Of a stretch of DNA of 64,000 nt, positions 43,483-52,102 are shown piece after piece. Under the pieces are notes generated by a model. It saw only the letters and a list, made by a program, of their open reading frames with translations. It did no database searches and had not been told where the DNA came from. Numbering within the stretch: position 1 is the stretch's first letter; the number at the start of each line of letters is the position of its first letter. A program made the position numbers and the translations under genes. This DNA is from DASZTV01 sp035547515 (lineage in GTDB: Bacteria; Actinomycetota; Actinomycetes; JAFAQI01), in assembly GCA_035547515.1 (NCBI GenBank), contig DASZUS010000045.1, positions 1 through 64,000 of the forward strand, read 5' to 3'.

Positions 43483-43925
43483 GAATGGGACTTCGGCGCG
43501 TACGGCGGTTTGGTGAAGCGGGAAGCGATCACAATCGGCACGAGCGCCGCAACCACCCCGGCCGCCATGAAGGCCAGCCCCGCGTGAACGACGCCAGGAG
43601 CGTTGCCGAGCGTCCCGGGGATCACGACGTCACCGCCCTTCGACACGACCGGCTCGCTCGACAGCGCCCCGACCGCGACAAACCACCCGAAGAACGGCGC
43701 AACCGCCCCGGCGCGGCTCGCCGCACCGATCCCCCCGATCACGCCGACCGCGAGGTTGCCGACAACCGCGACGACCGTCGAGAGGTATCCGAACGAGCCG
43801 ACTTGCTCCGGCACGAGGAACGCGCCGACGACCCCGGCCAGCAGTCCCACCCCGGTCAGGACGAGGTAGGTCGCGACCAGCAGCACGCGCGCCCACGCGG
43901 ATTGCTCGCTCCAGCTGCCGCGCAC
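43479..43925 (-). CDS. DUF6113-like membrane protein
   Basis: A 148-residue membrane protein with four helices (VLLVATYLVLTGVGLLAGVVGAFLV, VVAVVGNLAVGVIGGIGAA, VAPFFGWFVAVGAL and GLAFMAAGVVAALVPIVIA). It resembles the DUF6113-type protein usually next to mshB in actinobacteria. Here the FtsH-like gene lies between them. Function is unknown. The gene sits at the head of the chemosensory operon only by its 4-nt overlap with cheW. Confidence 0.75.
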   Translation of the reverse strand: MRGSWSEQSAWARVLLVATYLVLTGVGLLAGVVGAFLVPEQVGSFGYLSTVVAVVGNLAVGVIGGIGAASRAGAVAPFFGWFVAVGALSSEPVVSKGGDVVIPGTLGNAPGVVHAGLAFMAAGVVAALVPIVIASRFTKPPYAPKSHS

Positions 43926-43980
43926 GGCCAGAGCCTAGAGACGCCGGCTGCCCCGCGGTCGGGCCGCCCGACGACCGGCG

Positions 43981-45915
43981 CTAGCTGACCTGCGCGAGCT
44001 GGCCCGCGCCGTCGGCGTCTGCCTCCGCGCGGGCGCGGTCGAGGACCTCGGTGATCTCCCGGCCGATGAGCTCCTCGCGGTCGAGCAACGCGTCCCGCAG
44101 CGCCTCGACCAGCGAGCGGTTCGCCTCGAGCTGCGCCCGGATGATCGCCTTCTGCTCCTGCAGCAGCTCCTCCACGCGCTCACGGCCCTGGCTGTCCGCC
44201 AGCACGCGCCCGACGATGTTGGTGTCGCTGAGCGCGCTGCCCTGAATCGCCGCGAACGAGACGAGGGTCCCGGTCATGCCGCTTGCGCCGACCATCTGCG
44301 CGGCGACGTTCGTGGCATAGAGCAGGTCGCCCGCGGGCCCGGTGGAGACGTCGCCGAAGAAGATCTCCTCCGCGCACTGCCCGGCAAGCGCGACCTGGAT
44401 CAGCGCGATCATCTCCTTGCGGGAGCGGGTGAAGACCTCGTGCGCGTCGCTGTGCGCGAGCAGGCCGAGCGCGTTACGGCGCTTGATGATCGTGAGGATC
44501 TCCAGCCGGCGCTCCGGTGCGACCAGGTACGCCGCGGTGGCGTGCCCCGCCTCGTGGGTCGCGATCAGCCGCTTCTCGTGCTCGGTGTAGCCGACCGGCT
44601 GGCCGAGGCCGACCTCGAGGGTGAGCCGCGCGGACTCGACGTCGCGCCATCCCATCGCGCGCGACCCTCGGCGTACCGCGTTGACCAACGCCTCGTCGAG
44701 GAGCTGCTCGAGCTGCACCGGCGTGTAGCCCTGGGTGACGCTGGCCAGCGCGTCGCGGCGCTCCGCGTCGTCGAGCTCCTGGTCATGCGCCTTGCGCGAG
44801 AGGAAGTGGTCGATCAGCGCACGCCGGCCGGCCTGGTCGGGAAGGTCGAAGTGCAGGATCCGGTCGAAGCGGCCCGGACGCAGCAGGGCCGGGTCCAGCG
44901 AGTCGGCCCGGTTCGTGGCGGCGATGAGCAGGATGTTGGCGCGCGGCGGGGCGGGCCGGGAGATCTGGCGGTGGGGCGGCAGCAGCAGGTTGAGCCCGTT
45001 GGCGAGCCGGTTCCACAGCTTGGCCAGGCCGAACGGCTCGTCGAAGGACTGCATCTGGACGAGCAACTCGTTGACGACACCGCCGTTGCCTTCGCTGATG
45101 TAGCGGTTGGTGACCGGCCCCAGCGGATGGATCGTGGCGGCGTTAGCGGTAGCCGAGCTCAGGAAGGTCGAGGGCAGCGTCGTCACCGACCCGCACATCC
45201 CGAGCTGTGACTCGACCGCGGAGCGCGGCGTCATCGCCATGCCGCTGCGTACTCCCCCGATCGCGTCGATCTCCTCGATGAACCCGATCGCGCCGCCGGT
45301 CGCGAGCGCCGCCCTGCGCAGTGCCTTGAAGTACGAGCGGATCTTGCCGGCCGTCGCGCCGTAGAACATCGACTGGAACGACGTGCCCGAGACGTAGAGG
45401 AAGGGCACTCCGGCTTCCGCGGCCATCGCCTTCGCGATGTGCGTCTTACCGGTCCCGGGAGAACCTTCGAAGAGGAGCCCGCGCCGCGCGCGCCCGCCCA
45501 TCTCTGCCGAGAACGTCCGAGCGGACAGGAACAGGTTCATCGATCGCACGACCTCTTCCTTCACCGGCTGGATCCCGACGACGTCGGCGAGACGCACGTC
45601 GATCTGCTCGGGCTGGTAGGTGACGTGCGGCGAGCGCCGCGACAGCAGGAACATCGCGGCGTACCCGACGGTGAGGAGGACGAAGAAGCAGATCGGGGCG
45701 ACCATCAGCCAGTCGACGTGGCGTGCCCGGAAGAAGTTGATGGGGTGCCCGGCGGCGATCCGCCACCACAGCAGCGCTGCGGGGATGCTGGTCCAAACCG
45801 CCAGGCGCCACAGCCGGCGAAGCCTCAGGCGCTCCCGGTCGTGGCCGACATCGGCGCGGCCGACGGCCACCAACCCGTCGGCCTGAAAGAGCGGGGATGC
45901 CTCGTTGGACTCCAT
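43981..45915 (-). CDS. FtsH-like membrane AAA metalloprotease, divergent
   Basis: The product is 644 residues. Two transmembrane helices (about 38-55 and 70-91) are joined by a loop of only about 15 residues, so the usual extracytoplasmic FtsH domain is missing. Walker A is GSPGTGKTH (151-159). The pore loop MFYG is near 183-186. Walker B reads GFIEEIDAI (211-219), with Glu where FtsH has Asp. Two extra segments lengthen the ATPase domain by about 74 residues relative to E. coli FtsH. The SRH, AATNRADSLDPALLRPGRFDR, is intact. The protease has HEAGH at 454-458 and a downstream Asp in TGPAGDL. ATG 45915 has GAGGAG. Confidence 0.88.
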   Translation of the reverse strand: MESNEASPLFQADGLVAVGRADVGHDRERLRLRRLWRLAVWTSIPAALLWWRIAAGHPINFFRARHVDWLMVAPICFFVLLTVGYAAMFLLSRRSPHVTYQPEQIDVRLADVVGIQPVKEEVVRSMNLFLSARTFSAEMGGRARRGLLFEGSPGTGKTHIAKAMAAEAGVPFLYVSGTSFQSMFYGATAGKIRSYFKALRRAALATGGAIGFIEEIDAIGGVRSGMAMTPRSAVESQLGMCGSVTTLPSTFLSSATANAATIHPLGPVTNRYISEGNGGVVNELLVQMQSFDEPFGLAKLWNRLANGLNLLLPPHRQISRPAPPRANILLIAATNRADSLDPALLRPGRFDRILHFDLPDQAGRRALIDHFLSRKAHDQELDDAERRDALASVTQGYTPVQLEQLLDEALVNAVRRGSRAMGWRDVESARLTLEVGLGQPVGYTEHEKRLIATHEAGHATAAYLVAPERRLEILTIIKRRNALGLLAHSDAHEVFTRSRKEMIALIQVALAGQCAEEIFFGDVSTGPAGDLLYATNVAAQMVGASGMTGTLVSFAAIQGSALSDTNIVGRVLADSQGRERVEELLQEQKAIIRAQLEANRSLVEALRDALLDREELIGREITEVLDRARAEADADGAGQLAQVS

Positions 45916-46024
45916 GCGTACTCCTCGAAAGCCCCCGGCTCTCCAGTTGTGTCCGCGCGGTCGGCTGAGCAAACCGGCCTAGTCACGTTCGACCATTCGG
46001 CCTAATGGCGGTACGACGTGGCGG

Positions 46025-46912
46025 TCAGTCGACGCCGGCGAACAGGTCGGTCTCGACCTCGCCCGGCGCCGGGCGAGGGCCGGACACGAGCGTGTAGTGC
46101 TCCACGCCGAACGCCCCCTGACCTACGTCGTTCGACAGCGCGAAGAAGTGGCCGTCGACCGCGATCTGCGTCGGGTAGGCCCGCATCGCCTCGATCTTCG
46201 CGGGCAGGAACTCGCGCGCGTCGATCACGGTCGTGATCTCATCGTCGGGTACGCCCATGTTCATGTCGTCCGGCGAGGTCACCCCGAACGGCGCTTCGTC
46301 GCCGAGCGCTTTGAGCGCCTCGAACGCCGTGACGAGCAGCGACCGCGGGAGCGCGGCCTGGTAGAGCTTTGTGGGCTGCCAGGGCTCGCCCGCCTCGGGA
46401 TAGCGCTGCGGGGCCCCCGCTGCCTCGAAGCCGGCGACCGTGACCCGGTGGGCCTGGATGTGGTCGGGGTGGCCGTAGCCGCCGTTCGCGTCGTAGGAGA
46501 TGACGACCTGCGGGCGCACCTCCCTGATGACCTTGACCAGCTCGCCGACGGCCTCGTCGAGGTCCGCCTGCCAGAAGCAGCCGGGATTCTCGGTCGTGGC
46601 GGTGCCGGCCATGCCCGAGTCGCGCCACCGGCCGGCTCCGCCGAGGAACCTGTGGTCAGTGACCCCGAGCGCCGCCATCGCGGCGTCGAGCTCTCCGATG
46701 CGGTGCTCGCCGAGGCCGCCGTCGCGGTCGCTCGCGAGATGCGCGAGCTCGGGCACCAGGATCTCGCCCTCCTCGCCCAGCGTGCACGTCACAAGGGTGA
46801 CGCCGTCGCCCGCCGCGGCGTACTTCGCCATGGTTGCGCCGGTGGCGATGGTCTCGTCGTCGGGATGGGCGTGCACGAGCAGCATTCGCCGCGCGGGAGG
46901 GTTGATCGGCAC
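46025..46912 (-). CDS. mshB: N-acetyl-GlcN-Ins deacetylase (mycothiol biosynthesis)
   Basis: A 295-residue LmbE-type deacetylase that removes acetyl from N-acetylglucosaminyl-inositol in mycothiol synthesis. The zinc motif is AHPDDE (15-20); the third ligand is in GYGHPDHIQAH. The C-terminal VEHYTLVSG region fits MshB and not the paralogue Mca, though the two are hard to tell apart. The GTG 46912 start is supported by a -10-like TAGCCT 6 nt upstream. It is the mycothiol marker of this window. Confidence 0.9.
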   Translation of the reverse strand: MPINPPARRMLLVHAHPDDETIATGATMAKYAAAGDGVTLVTCTLGEEGEILVPELAHLASDRDGGLGEHRIGELDAAMAALGVTDHRFLGGAGRWRDSGMAGTATTENPGCFWQADLDEAVGELVKVIREVRPQVVISYDANGGYGHPDHIQAHRVTVAGFEAAGAPQRYPEAGEPWQPTKLYQAALPRSLLVTAFEALKALGDEAPFGVTSPDDMNMGVPDDEITTVIDAREFLPAKIEAMRAYPTQIAVDGHFFALSNDVGQGAFGVEHYTLVSGPRPAPGEVETDLFAGVD

Positions 46913-46918
46913 GCTGGC

Positions 46919-46924
46919 AGGCTA
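46919..46924 (-). promoter_or_regulatory. -10 element of mshB (leaderless-type)
   Basis: TAGCCT on the minus strand lies 6 nt before GTG 46912, with no Shine-Dalgarno. Confidence 0.5.
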
Positions 46925-46960
46925 TGTCGCAGTGGACGGACATCACGGCGAGGAGGCGTC

Positions 46961-47251
46961 ATGGCAGAGCTGCTCGATGAGAACGCGCTTCGCGAGGCAC
47001 TGACCGGACTGCAGGGATGGCACGGCGATGTGTCGGCGATCCGGCGCACCGTCACCGTGTCGCCGATCGAGCAGCCGGCGCTGCTCGAGGAGATGGAACG
47101 CATCTCGCGCGAGATGGACCATGACCCGGAGCTCGACATCTCGGGCGACGACGTGACGATCATCATGTCGACACACTCGGCAGGCGGGGTCACGGCGCTC
47201 GACGTCGAGTACGCGCACCGGGTCGACGCGCTCGTGCTGCAGTCCGGCTGA
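46961..47251 (+). CDS. Pterin-4a-carbinolamine dehydratase-like protein
   Basis: A 96-residue protein of the PCD/DCoH family. The core MDHDPELDIS, the STHSAGGVTALDVEYAHRVD block and the LREALTGLQGWHGD start fit. The active-site triad His-His-Asp is only partly preserved (usual HHP motif is DHDP here), so activity is uncertain. It dehydrates 4a-hydroxytetrahydrobiopterin in families that do so. AGGAGGCGTC precedes ATG 46961. It is divergent from mshB. Confidence 0.82.
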   Translation: MAELLDENALREALTGLQGWHGDVSAIRRTVTVSPIEQPALLEEMERISREMDHDPELDISGDDVTIIMSTHSAGGVTALDVEYAHRVDALVLQSG

Positions 47252-47299
47252 CCGCATCGGCAGTCCGGCTGGCCTTCGGCTGCCGCACCGGGGCGCGGC

Positions 47300-47305
47300 T
47301 AATGT
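47300..47305 (+). promoter_or_regulatory. -10 element of the PNPOx-like gene
   Basis: TAATGT lies 7 nt before ATG 47313, with no Shine-Dalgarno. Confidence 0.45.
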
Positions 47306-47312
47306 CCCGGGC

Positions 47313-47840
47313 ATGCACGAGACACCCGAGGAGCTGGCGGCACTGCAACGGCTGCTCGATGACAGTGCGGCCGCGGGCGGCCCGCACCTGCGCGGCATCA
47401 TCACGGCGGAGCGGCGGCTGAGTGCCGCGGAGCTGTGCGCGCGGCTGACCGGGATGCGGCTGCTGACCCTGTCCACGGTCGCCGCGGACGGGCGGCCGCT
47501 GTCGGGAGCGGTGGACGGCTACCTGATCCACGGCACGTGGTACTTCAGCTCCGGCCGCGAATCGGTCCGGATGCGGCACCTGCGCTCCCGTCCGGCGGTC
47601 AGCGCCGTACATCTGCCCGGCGAGTCGCTACAGGTCAGCGTCCACGGCGACGCGGAGCTCTTCGAGTTCTCGGATCCCGTCCACGGCGCGCTGCTCAGGC
47701 AGGCCATGCTCGACCATTACCTGCCGATCCAGGGCCCGTCGTTCGAGGAGTGGATGGACTCCTCCGACGAGGCGCTCGGCGGCCGGATCGTCGCCCGCAA
47801 GATGTTCACGTTCCACCTCGACGACCAGGCGACGGCATGA
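47313..47840 (+). CDS. Pyridoxamine 5'-phosphate oxidase-like FMN protein
   Basis: A 175-residue split-barrel flavin-binding protein. RLTGMRLLTLSTVAADGRPLSGAVDGYLIHGTWYFSS is the typical first half; SVRMRHLRSRPAVSAVHLPG is the FMN-contact strand region. The enzyme role is not defined: members include F420- and FMN-dependent reductases and heme-like proteins. The downstream SDR gene begins 28 nt later, suggesting an operon of oxidoreductases. Confidence 0.82.
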   Translation: MHETPEELAALQRLLDDSAAAGGPHLRGIITAERRLSAAELCARLTGMRLLTLSTVAADGRPLSGAVDGYLIHGTWYFSSGRESVRMRHLRSRPAVSAVHLPGESLQVSVHGDAELFEFSDPVHGALLRQAMLDHYLPIQGPSFEEWMDSSDEALGGRIVARKMFTFHLDDQATA

Positions 47841-47868
47841 TGTCATCGCCCCGTTTCGAGGAGAGCCG

Positions 47869-48723
47869 ATGAATCCCCACCCGGCGTTCGACGGCAAGCA
47901 CGTCGTTGTCACCGGGGCGGCCAGCGGGATCGGTCGCGCGGTGGCGCTCGCCGCTGCCGACCGGGGCGCGATCGTCCATCTCACCGACCGCAATGCCGCG
48001 CTGCTGGATGACGCCGCGGCCGCGGTGACCGCGGCCGGCGGGCGGGTCGGCGTCGTGCAGGCGCTCGACGTACGCGAGATCGCGGACGTGCGCGCCTTCG
48101 CCGACGCCGTGCACGGCCAGTCGGTGGCCGCCGACATCGTCATGAACGTCGCGGGCCTCGCGATCTGGGGAACCGTCGACCGGATGGCCCACGAGCAGTG
48201 GCGCTCGGTGATCGACGTGAACCTCGTGGGCCCGATCCACGTGATCGAGTGCTTCCTGCCCAAGATGATGGAGGCCGGCCGGGGTGGGCATCTGGTCAAC
48301 GTCGCGTCCGCCGCCGCGCTGGTCGGGCTGCCGTGGCACGGCGCCTACAGTGCGAGCAAGTTCGGGCTTCGCGGGCTGTCGGAGGTGCTTCGCTACGACC
48401 TGCGCCGCCACAAGATCGCGGTAAGCGTCGTCTGCCCCGGCGGCGTCGACACGCCGCTCACCTCGACGATCGAGGTCGCGGGCGTCGATACCGCCTCGAA
48501 GCGCTTCCAGAAGATGCAGGCGCGTTTCCGTAAGCGTGCGGTGTCCCCGCAGGAGGCTGCCGAGTCGATCGTTCGGGGCGTCATCGCCAAGCGCTTCCTG
48601 GTCTACACCTCGGGCGACATCCGGCTGCTCTACCTCGTCAAGCGCATCGCACCGCACCTTTACGACGTGATCATGCGCGTGGCCAACGCGGCGATGTACC
48701 GCGCGATGAAGGCCGACTTGTGA
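47869..48723 (+). CDS. Short-chain dehydrogenase/reductase
   Basis: A 284-residue classical SDR. The cofactor motif is TGAASGIGRAV, NVAGLAIWG is the NNAG-equivalent, the catalytic Ser is in NVASAAALVG and Tyr/Lys in YSASKFGLRG. A hydrophobic C-terminal region of about 35 residues (KRIAPHLYDVIMRVANAAM) suggests membrane association, as in lipid-modifying SDRs. It overlaps the next gene by 4 nt. The substrate is unknown. Confidence 0.92.
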   Translation: MNPHPAFDGKHVVVTGAASGIGRAVALAAADRGAIVHLTDRNAALLDDAAAAVTAAGGRVGVVQALDVREIADVRAFADAVHGQSVAADIVMNVAGLAIWGTVDRMAHEQWRSVIDVNLVGPIHVIECFLPKMMEAGRGGHLVNVASAAALVGLPWHGAYSASKFGLRGLSEVLRYDLRRHKIAVSVVCPGGVDTPLTSTIEVAGVDTASKRFQKMQARFRKRAVSPQEAAESIVRGVIAKRFLVYTSGDIRLLYLVKRIAPHLYDVIMRVANAAMYRAMKADL

Positions 48724-49253
48724 GCGCACCCCGCATCGCCCCGGGTGGGCCCAAGGACATCGGGCTCGCCAACTGGACGATGATCGCCGCGGGCGCGCGG
48801 GTGGCTCGAGTCCCCGGCCTGCCGCATCTGTTCACCACGATGGCCCGGCACCGGTCGCTGTTTCGCGCTTGGCTGTTCTTCGCCGGCCGGCTGATGCCCC
48901 GCGGCAAGCTGCCTCGCCGTGAGAGCGAGCTCGTCATCCTCCGCACGGCCTGGCGCAGCGGCTGCGAGTACGAGCTCGACCACCACCGCCGCCTCGCGCG
49001 GCGCGCCGGGTTGTCGGCGGACGAGGTCGAGCGGGCGGTGAGCCCGTCGCTCGACGGCTGGTCGCCGCGCGAGCAGGCTCTGCTTGCCGCCGCGGACGAG
49101 CTGCACGCGACCCGCAACCTCGAGGATGCGACCTGGGAGGCGCTGCGCCGCCACCTCTCAGACCGCGACGCGATCGAGTTCCTGTTGCTGGCCGGCCACT
49201 ACGCGATGCTCGCGAGCTTCATCAACACGCTCCGGATCGTTCCCGACCACTAG
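48720..49253 (+). CDS. Carboxymuconolactone decarboxylase-like (AhpD-type) protein
   Basis: A 177-residue CMD-family protein. The active-site region RTAWRSGCEYELDHHRRLARRAGL keeps a Cys followed by Glu and His but not the CxxC of AhpD peroxidase partners. It is therefore closer to gamma-carboxymuconolactone decarboxylase-like proteins. The GTG start overlaps the SDR gene by 4 nt. Its 3' end overlaps the convergent SDR by 4 nt. Confidence 0.82.
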   Translation: MSAPRIAPGGPKDIGLANWTMIAAGARVARVPGLPHLFTTMARHRSLFRAWLFFAGRLMPRGKLPRRESELVILRTAWRSGCEYELDHHRRLARRAGLSADEVERAVSPSLDGWSPREQALLAAADELHATRNLEDATWEALRRHLSDRDAIEFLLLAGHYAMLASFINTLRIVPDH

Positions 49254-50032
49254 CGAGCAAGCTCTCCGGCGTTGACGAGGAGCGACTGCCCGGTGATGCT
49301 GCGGGCCCGGTCGGACAGGAAGAAGCCGACCGCCTCGGCGACGTCGCGGTCCGTGGCCATCTCCCCGAGGGCGAACTTCGCGTCCAGCTCCGCGCGGATC
49401 TCTTCCTTCGGGCGGCCCTGAACGCCGGACTGCCAGTCGACGTACAAGCCGACGTTCGGTCCCCACATCCAGCTCGGTACGACGGTGTTGACGCGGATCT
49501 TGTGCGCTCCGAGCTCCGGCGCGAGGCCGTACATCATCGAGACGGCGGCGCCTTTGGACGAGCCGTAGGCGAGCTGCTGCACGTCGCGCGCCGGGTAGAT
49601 CCACTGCTGGGACCCGATGAAGACCACCGAGCCGCCCTGTCGCTTGAGCAGCGGGAAGGCGGCACGCACGGTGGCCGCCGTGGCGAAGACGTTGACCTCG
49701 AAGGTGTCACGCCACTGCTTGTCGGTGGTCGCTTCGATACCACCCATCCCGGCGTCGAAGCTCGCGCAGATCGCCAGCCCGTCGAGCCGGCCGAACCGCT
49801 CGTCGACAGCCGCGACCAGCTGCGCGAGCTGGTCGGCATCGGTGATGTCGGTGGCGCGATAGCCCACCCGCCCGCCCGTGGGGTCGAGCTCGTCGGCGGT
49901 CGCGCGCAGGCTGTCCTCACGGCGTGCGGCTAGGAACACACTCGCCCCGTCGCGGTGCGCGACGTGGGCGATCTCCTTGCCGAGTCCCGGCCCGACGCCG
50001 ACGACGAGCACCGACTTCCCGTCGAGGATCAC
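49250..50032 (-). CDS. Short-chain dehydrogenase/reductase (second)
   Basis: A 260-residue SDR. The Rossmann motif is VVGVGPGLGKEIA, Ser in FIGSQQ and Tyr-Lys in YGSSKGAAV. The NNAG motif reads CASFDA, atypical. The C-terminal FLSDRARSITGQSLLVNAGE block is the usual SDR ending. It is probably NAD(P)-linked, but the substrate is unknown. The start is GTG 50032 with GGGAGGGG upstream. It is divergent from the membrane protein gene. Confidence 0.9.
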   Translation of the reverse strand: MILDGKSVLVVGVGPGLGKEIAHVAHRDGASVFLAARREDSLRATADELDPTGGRVGYRATDITDADQLAQLVAAVDERFGRLDGLAICASFDAGMGGIEATTDKQWRDTFEVNVFATAATVRAAFPLLKRQGGSVVFIGSQQWIYPARDVQQLAYGSSKGAAVSMMYGLAPELGAHKIRVNTVVPSWMWGPNVGLYVDWQSGVQGRPKEEIRAELDAKFALGEMATDRDVAEAVGFFLSDRARSITGQSLLVNAGELAR

Positions 50033-50084
50033 GCCACCAGTCCCCTCCCACGCATGGGCGCGACCCTATCCAGCCGCCTCACGG

Positions 50085-50090
50085 GATACT
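50085..50090 (+). promoter_or_regulatory. -10-like element of the polytopic membrane protein gene
   Basis: GATACT lies 6 nt before GTG 50097, with no Shine-Dalgarno. The first base differs from TANNNT, so it is weaker than the others. Confidence 0.4.
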
Positions 50091-50096
50091 CCATCC

Positions 50097-51557
50097 GTGC
50101 CGGTCCGCCTGCCGTTGCGTCGCCGGCACCTCCTCGGGCTGGTCCCGTTCGCGGCGCTGGCGTTGGCGCGGGCGAGCGTTCTCGCCGAGGGCGACACGTT
50201 CTGGGGGATCCGCACGGGGCAGCAGATCATCGCCCGTCACACCATCCATCTGCACGACAACCTGTCGTGGACCCGCGCCGGGGTGGCCTGGCACCCGAAC
50301 GAGTGGGGGTACGACGTCGCACTGTGGCTGGCGTACCGGGCGGGTGGGCTGGCCGGAGTCCAGGTCTTCCAGGCGGCGACGATCCTGCTGCTCGGCGCGG
50401 TCGTCCTGCTGGCGATCCGCTGGTTCCGCGGCTCGGTGCGCGACACCTACTGGCTGGGACTGTTCTTGTGCCCGCTGCTGCTGGTGTGGGTGTCGGCACG
50501 CGCGCAGACGGTCTCCTACAGCATGCAGCTGCTCGAGCTGATGGTGCTCGCACGGCTGTTCACCACGCGCGCTCGGGCGTGGTGGAGGTGGGCAGCTGTC
50601 CTGCTGGTGCTGCAGGTCTTCTGGGTCAACGTGCACGAGGCCGCGCTCAGCGGTGCCGGCGTGGCCGCCGGCAGCGCCGCCGTACGCGGCCTGACGCTGC
50701 TGCGCCGCGGGTCGCTGGACGTACGCACTGCTGCCCGGCTCGCCGCGGGGCCGCTGATCGTCTTCGCCGGCAGCTTGTGCGGGCCCTCCGGCTGGAGCGT
50801 GATCGCCAACAGCGAGCAGACGCGCACCTCCTCCGCGGGGGTGATCGTCGAGTGGGACTCGATCTGGAACGGGACGCCGACCGCCGTCGGTGAAGGGGTC
50901 GCGGCGCTGATCCTGCTCATCGCGGTGATCCACATCTGGCGCCGTGAACGCGGGAGCACCCGCGAGGTGCTTTCCGACATCTGGCTCGGCGCCGCTGTCG
51001 TGCTGGCGCTCGCTTCGATCGTGGTCGTCAGGTTCCTCGCGCCCCTGCTCTTGCTCGGGATCGTCGCCGCCATCGCGTCACTACGGACCGAGCGGGTGCG
51101 CGACCGGGTCGCGCCGTACCGGGTCCTGCTCAACATCGGCGCGACCGCGGTCGCCGGGATCCTGGTGGTCGTCGGGATCATCCAGCTCAGCCGGCCGGGA
51201 GAGCCGACGGTGACCAACTACCCCACGAGACAGCTGGTCGACGCGATCCCGGCGAAGTGCACCCTGCTCAACGAGTACGGCGACGGCGGCTGGATCAGTC
51301 TGCTCCGCTGGCCCGACCTGCTGGTGTCGCAGGACGGCCGCAACGTGCTCTACGGGAAGGCCCTGCTCACCCGTGAGGAGAGCCTGCTCGACGGCCACCA
51401 GGGTGTTGCGGGACTGGCGGCGTTCGGCGCGACCTGCGTGCTCGCCAAGCCCAGCGACGGGCTGGTCCCCGAGCTGGCGAAGGATCCCGGCTGGATGCTG
51501 ACCGGCAAGGACTCCCAGCGCGTGCTGTACGTCTCGCGCGCCGTCCTGACGAGCTAG
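50097..51557 (+). CDS. Polytopic membrane protein, GT-C glycosyltransferase-like
   Basis: A 486-residue membrane protein with about 9-11 helices. The first loop contains GDTFWGIRTGQQIIARHTIHLHDNLSWTRAGVAWHPNEWGYDV, a pattern of GT-C or PMT-like proteins, in which an acidic residue in the first outer loop is catalytic. The C-terminal 140 residues form a soluble domain with NEYGDGGWISLLRWPDLLVSQDGR. The function is inferred only from overall layout. Downstream is the first palindrome of family B. Confidence 0.75.
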   Translation: MPVRLPLRRRHLLGLVPFAALALARASVLAEGDTFWGIRTGQQIIARHTIHLHDNLSWTRAGVAWHPNEWGYDVALWLAYRAGGLAGVQVFQAATILLLGAVVLLAIRWFRGSVRDTYWLGLFLCPLLLVWVSARAQTVSYSMQLLELMVLARLFTTRARAWWRWAAVLLVLQVFWVNVHEAALSGAGVAAGSAAVRGLTLLRRGSLDVRTAARLAAGPLIVFAGSLCGPSGWSVIANSEQTRTSSAGVIVEWDSIWNGTPTAVGEGVAALILLIAVIHIWRRERGSTREVLSDIWLGAAVVLALASIVVVRFLAPLLLLGIVAAIASLRTERVRDRVAPYRVLLNIGATAVAGILVVVGIIQLSRPGEPTVTNYPTRQLVDAIPAKCTLLNEYGDGGWISLLRWPDLLVSQDGRNVLYGKALLTREESLLDGHQGVAGLAAFGATCVLAKPSDGLVPELAKDPGWMLTGKDSQRVLYVSRAVLTS

Positions 51558-51570
51558 TCCGCGACACTTC

Positions 51571-51624
51571 GAGGTTGTGAGGCATCCCCCGCGCCAGGGC
51601 GCGGGTGGCGCCTCACAACCCGCG
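51571..51624. repeat. Palindromic repeat family B, copy 1 (upstream of ridA)
   Basis: A 54-nt element with outer arms GGTTGTGAGGC and GCCTCACAACC and an inner CCCGCGC/GCGCGGG hairpin around a short loop. It is 53/54 identical to copy 2 at 52047-52100. Confidence 0.9.
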
Positions 51625-51653
51625 TGCGCTGTGATCACGACAGGGAGGCCGTG

Positions 51654-52034
51654 ATGCCGAAGGAAGTCATCTCAACGCCGGATGCGCCGCAGGACTCGGC
51701 CTACAGCCAGGCGATCAAGGCCGGTAACACCGTGTACGTGGCCGGGACCATTGGCGTCGACGTCACGACAGGTGACTACGCCGGTCCGACGATTCAGGAG
51801 CAGACGCGTCAGGCGCTGCTCAACTGCCAGGCGATTCTCCGTGCCGCCGGGGCGGAGCTGAGTGACGCCGTCATGGTTCACGTCCTGCTCACCCGGCCGG
51901 AAGACGCAGCCGGGGTCACGGAAGTCATCAACGAGTTCTGGGCCGAGCCGCGACCGGCGCGCTGCGTCTCGCGGATCGGTGTCGACCGGCCGAACCTCCT
52001 GGTCTCCATCGCGATGACCGCCGTCATCGACTGA
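51654..52034 (+). CDS. Rid-family protein (RidA/YjgF-like)
   Basis: A 126-residue member of the Rid/YjgF/YER057c family. The substrate-binding Arg is present in PARCVSRIG. The Glu typical of RidA near the C-terminus (VEIEA) is not present: the strand reads LLVSIAMTAV, so it is not a canonical RidA enamine deaminase by that criterion. NTVYVAGTIGVDVTTGD, ILRAAGAELSDAVMVHVLLT are conserved family blocks. ATG 51654 has AGGGAGG upstream. It lies alone between two near-identical palindromes. Confidence 0.88.
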   Translation: MPKEVISTPDAPQDSAYSQAIKAGNTVYVAGTIGVDVTTGDYAGPTIQEQTRQALLNCQAILRAAGAELSDAVMVHVLLTRPEDAAGVTEVINEFWAEPRPARCVSRIGVDRPNLLVSIAMTAVID

Positions 52035-52046
52035 CCCGTACGGCCG

Positions 52047-52100
52047 GAGGTTGTGAGGCGTCCCCCGCGCCAGGGCGCGGGTGGCGCCTCACAACCCGCG
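52047..52100. repeat. Palindromic repeat family B, copy 2 (downstream of ridA)
   Basis: The element has the same orientation and 54-nt length as copy 1, differing by one base at position 14 (G for A). It lies between the convergent stops of the Rid and ychF genes and can fold as a long hairpin that could serve as a bidirectional terminator. Confidence 0.9.
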
Positions 52101-52102
52101 GG

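Noticed and set aside
51571..52100. Family B palindromes as simple terminators
   Set aside because: They have no U/A tract and are nearly identical in sequence, which terminators need not be. Termination may be a side effect, so they are listed as repeats instead.
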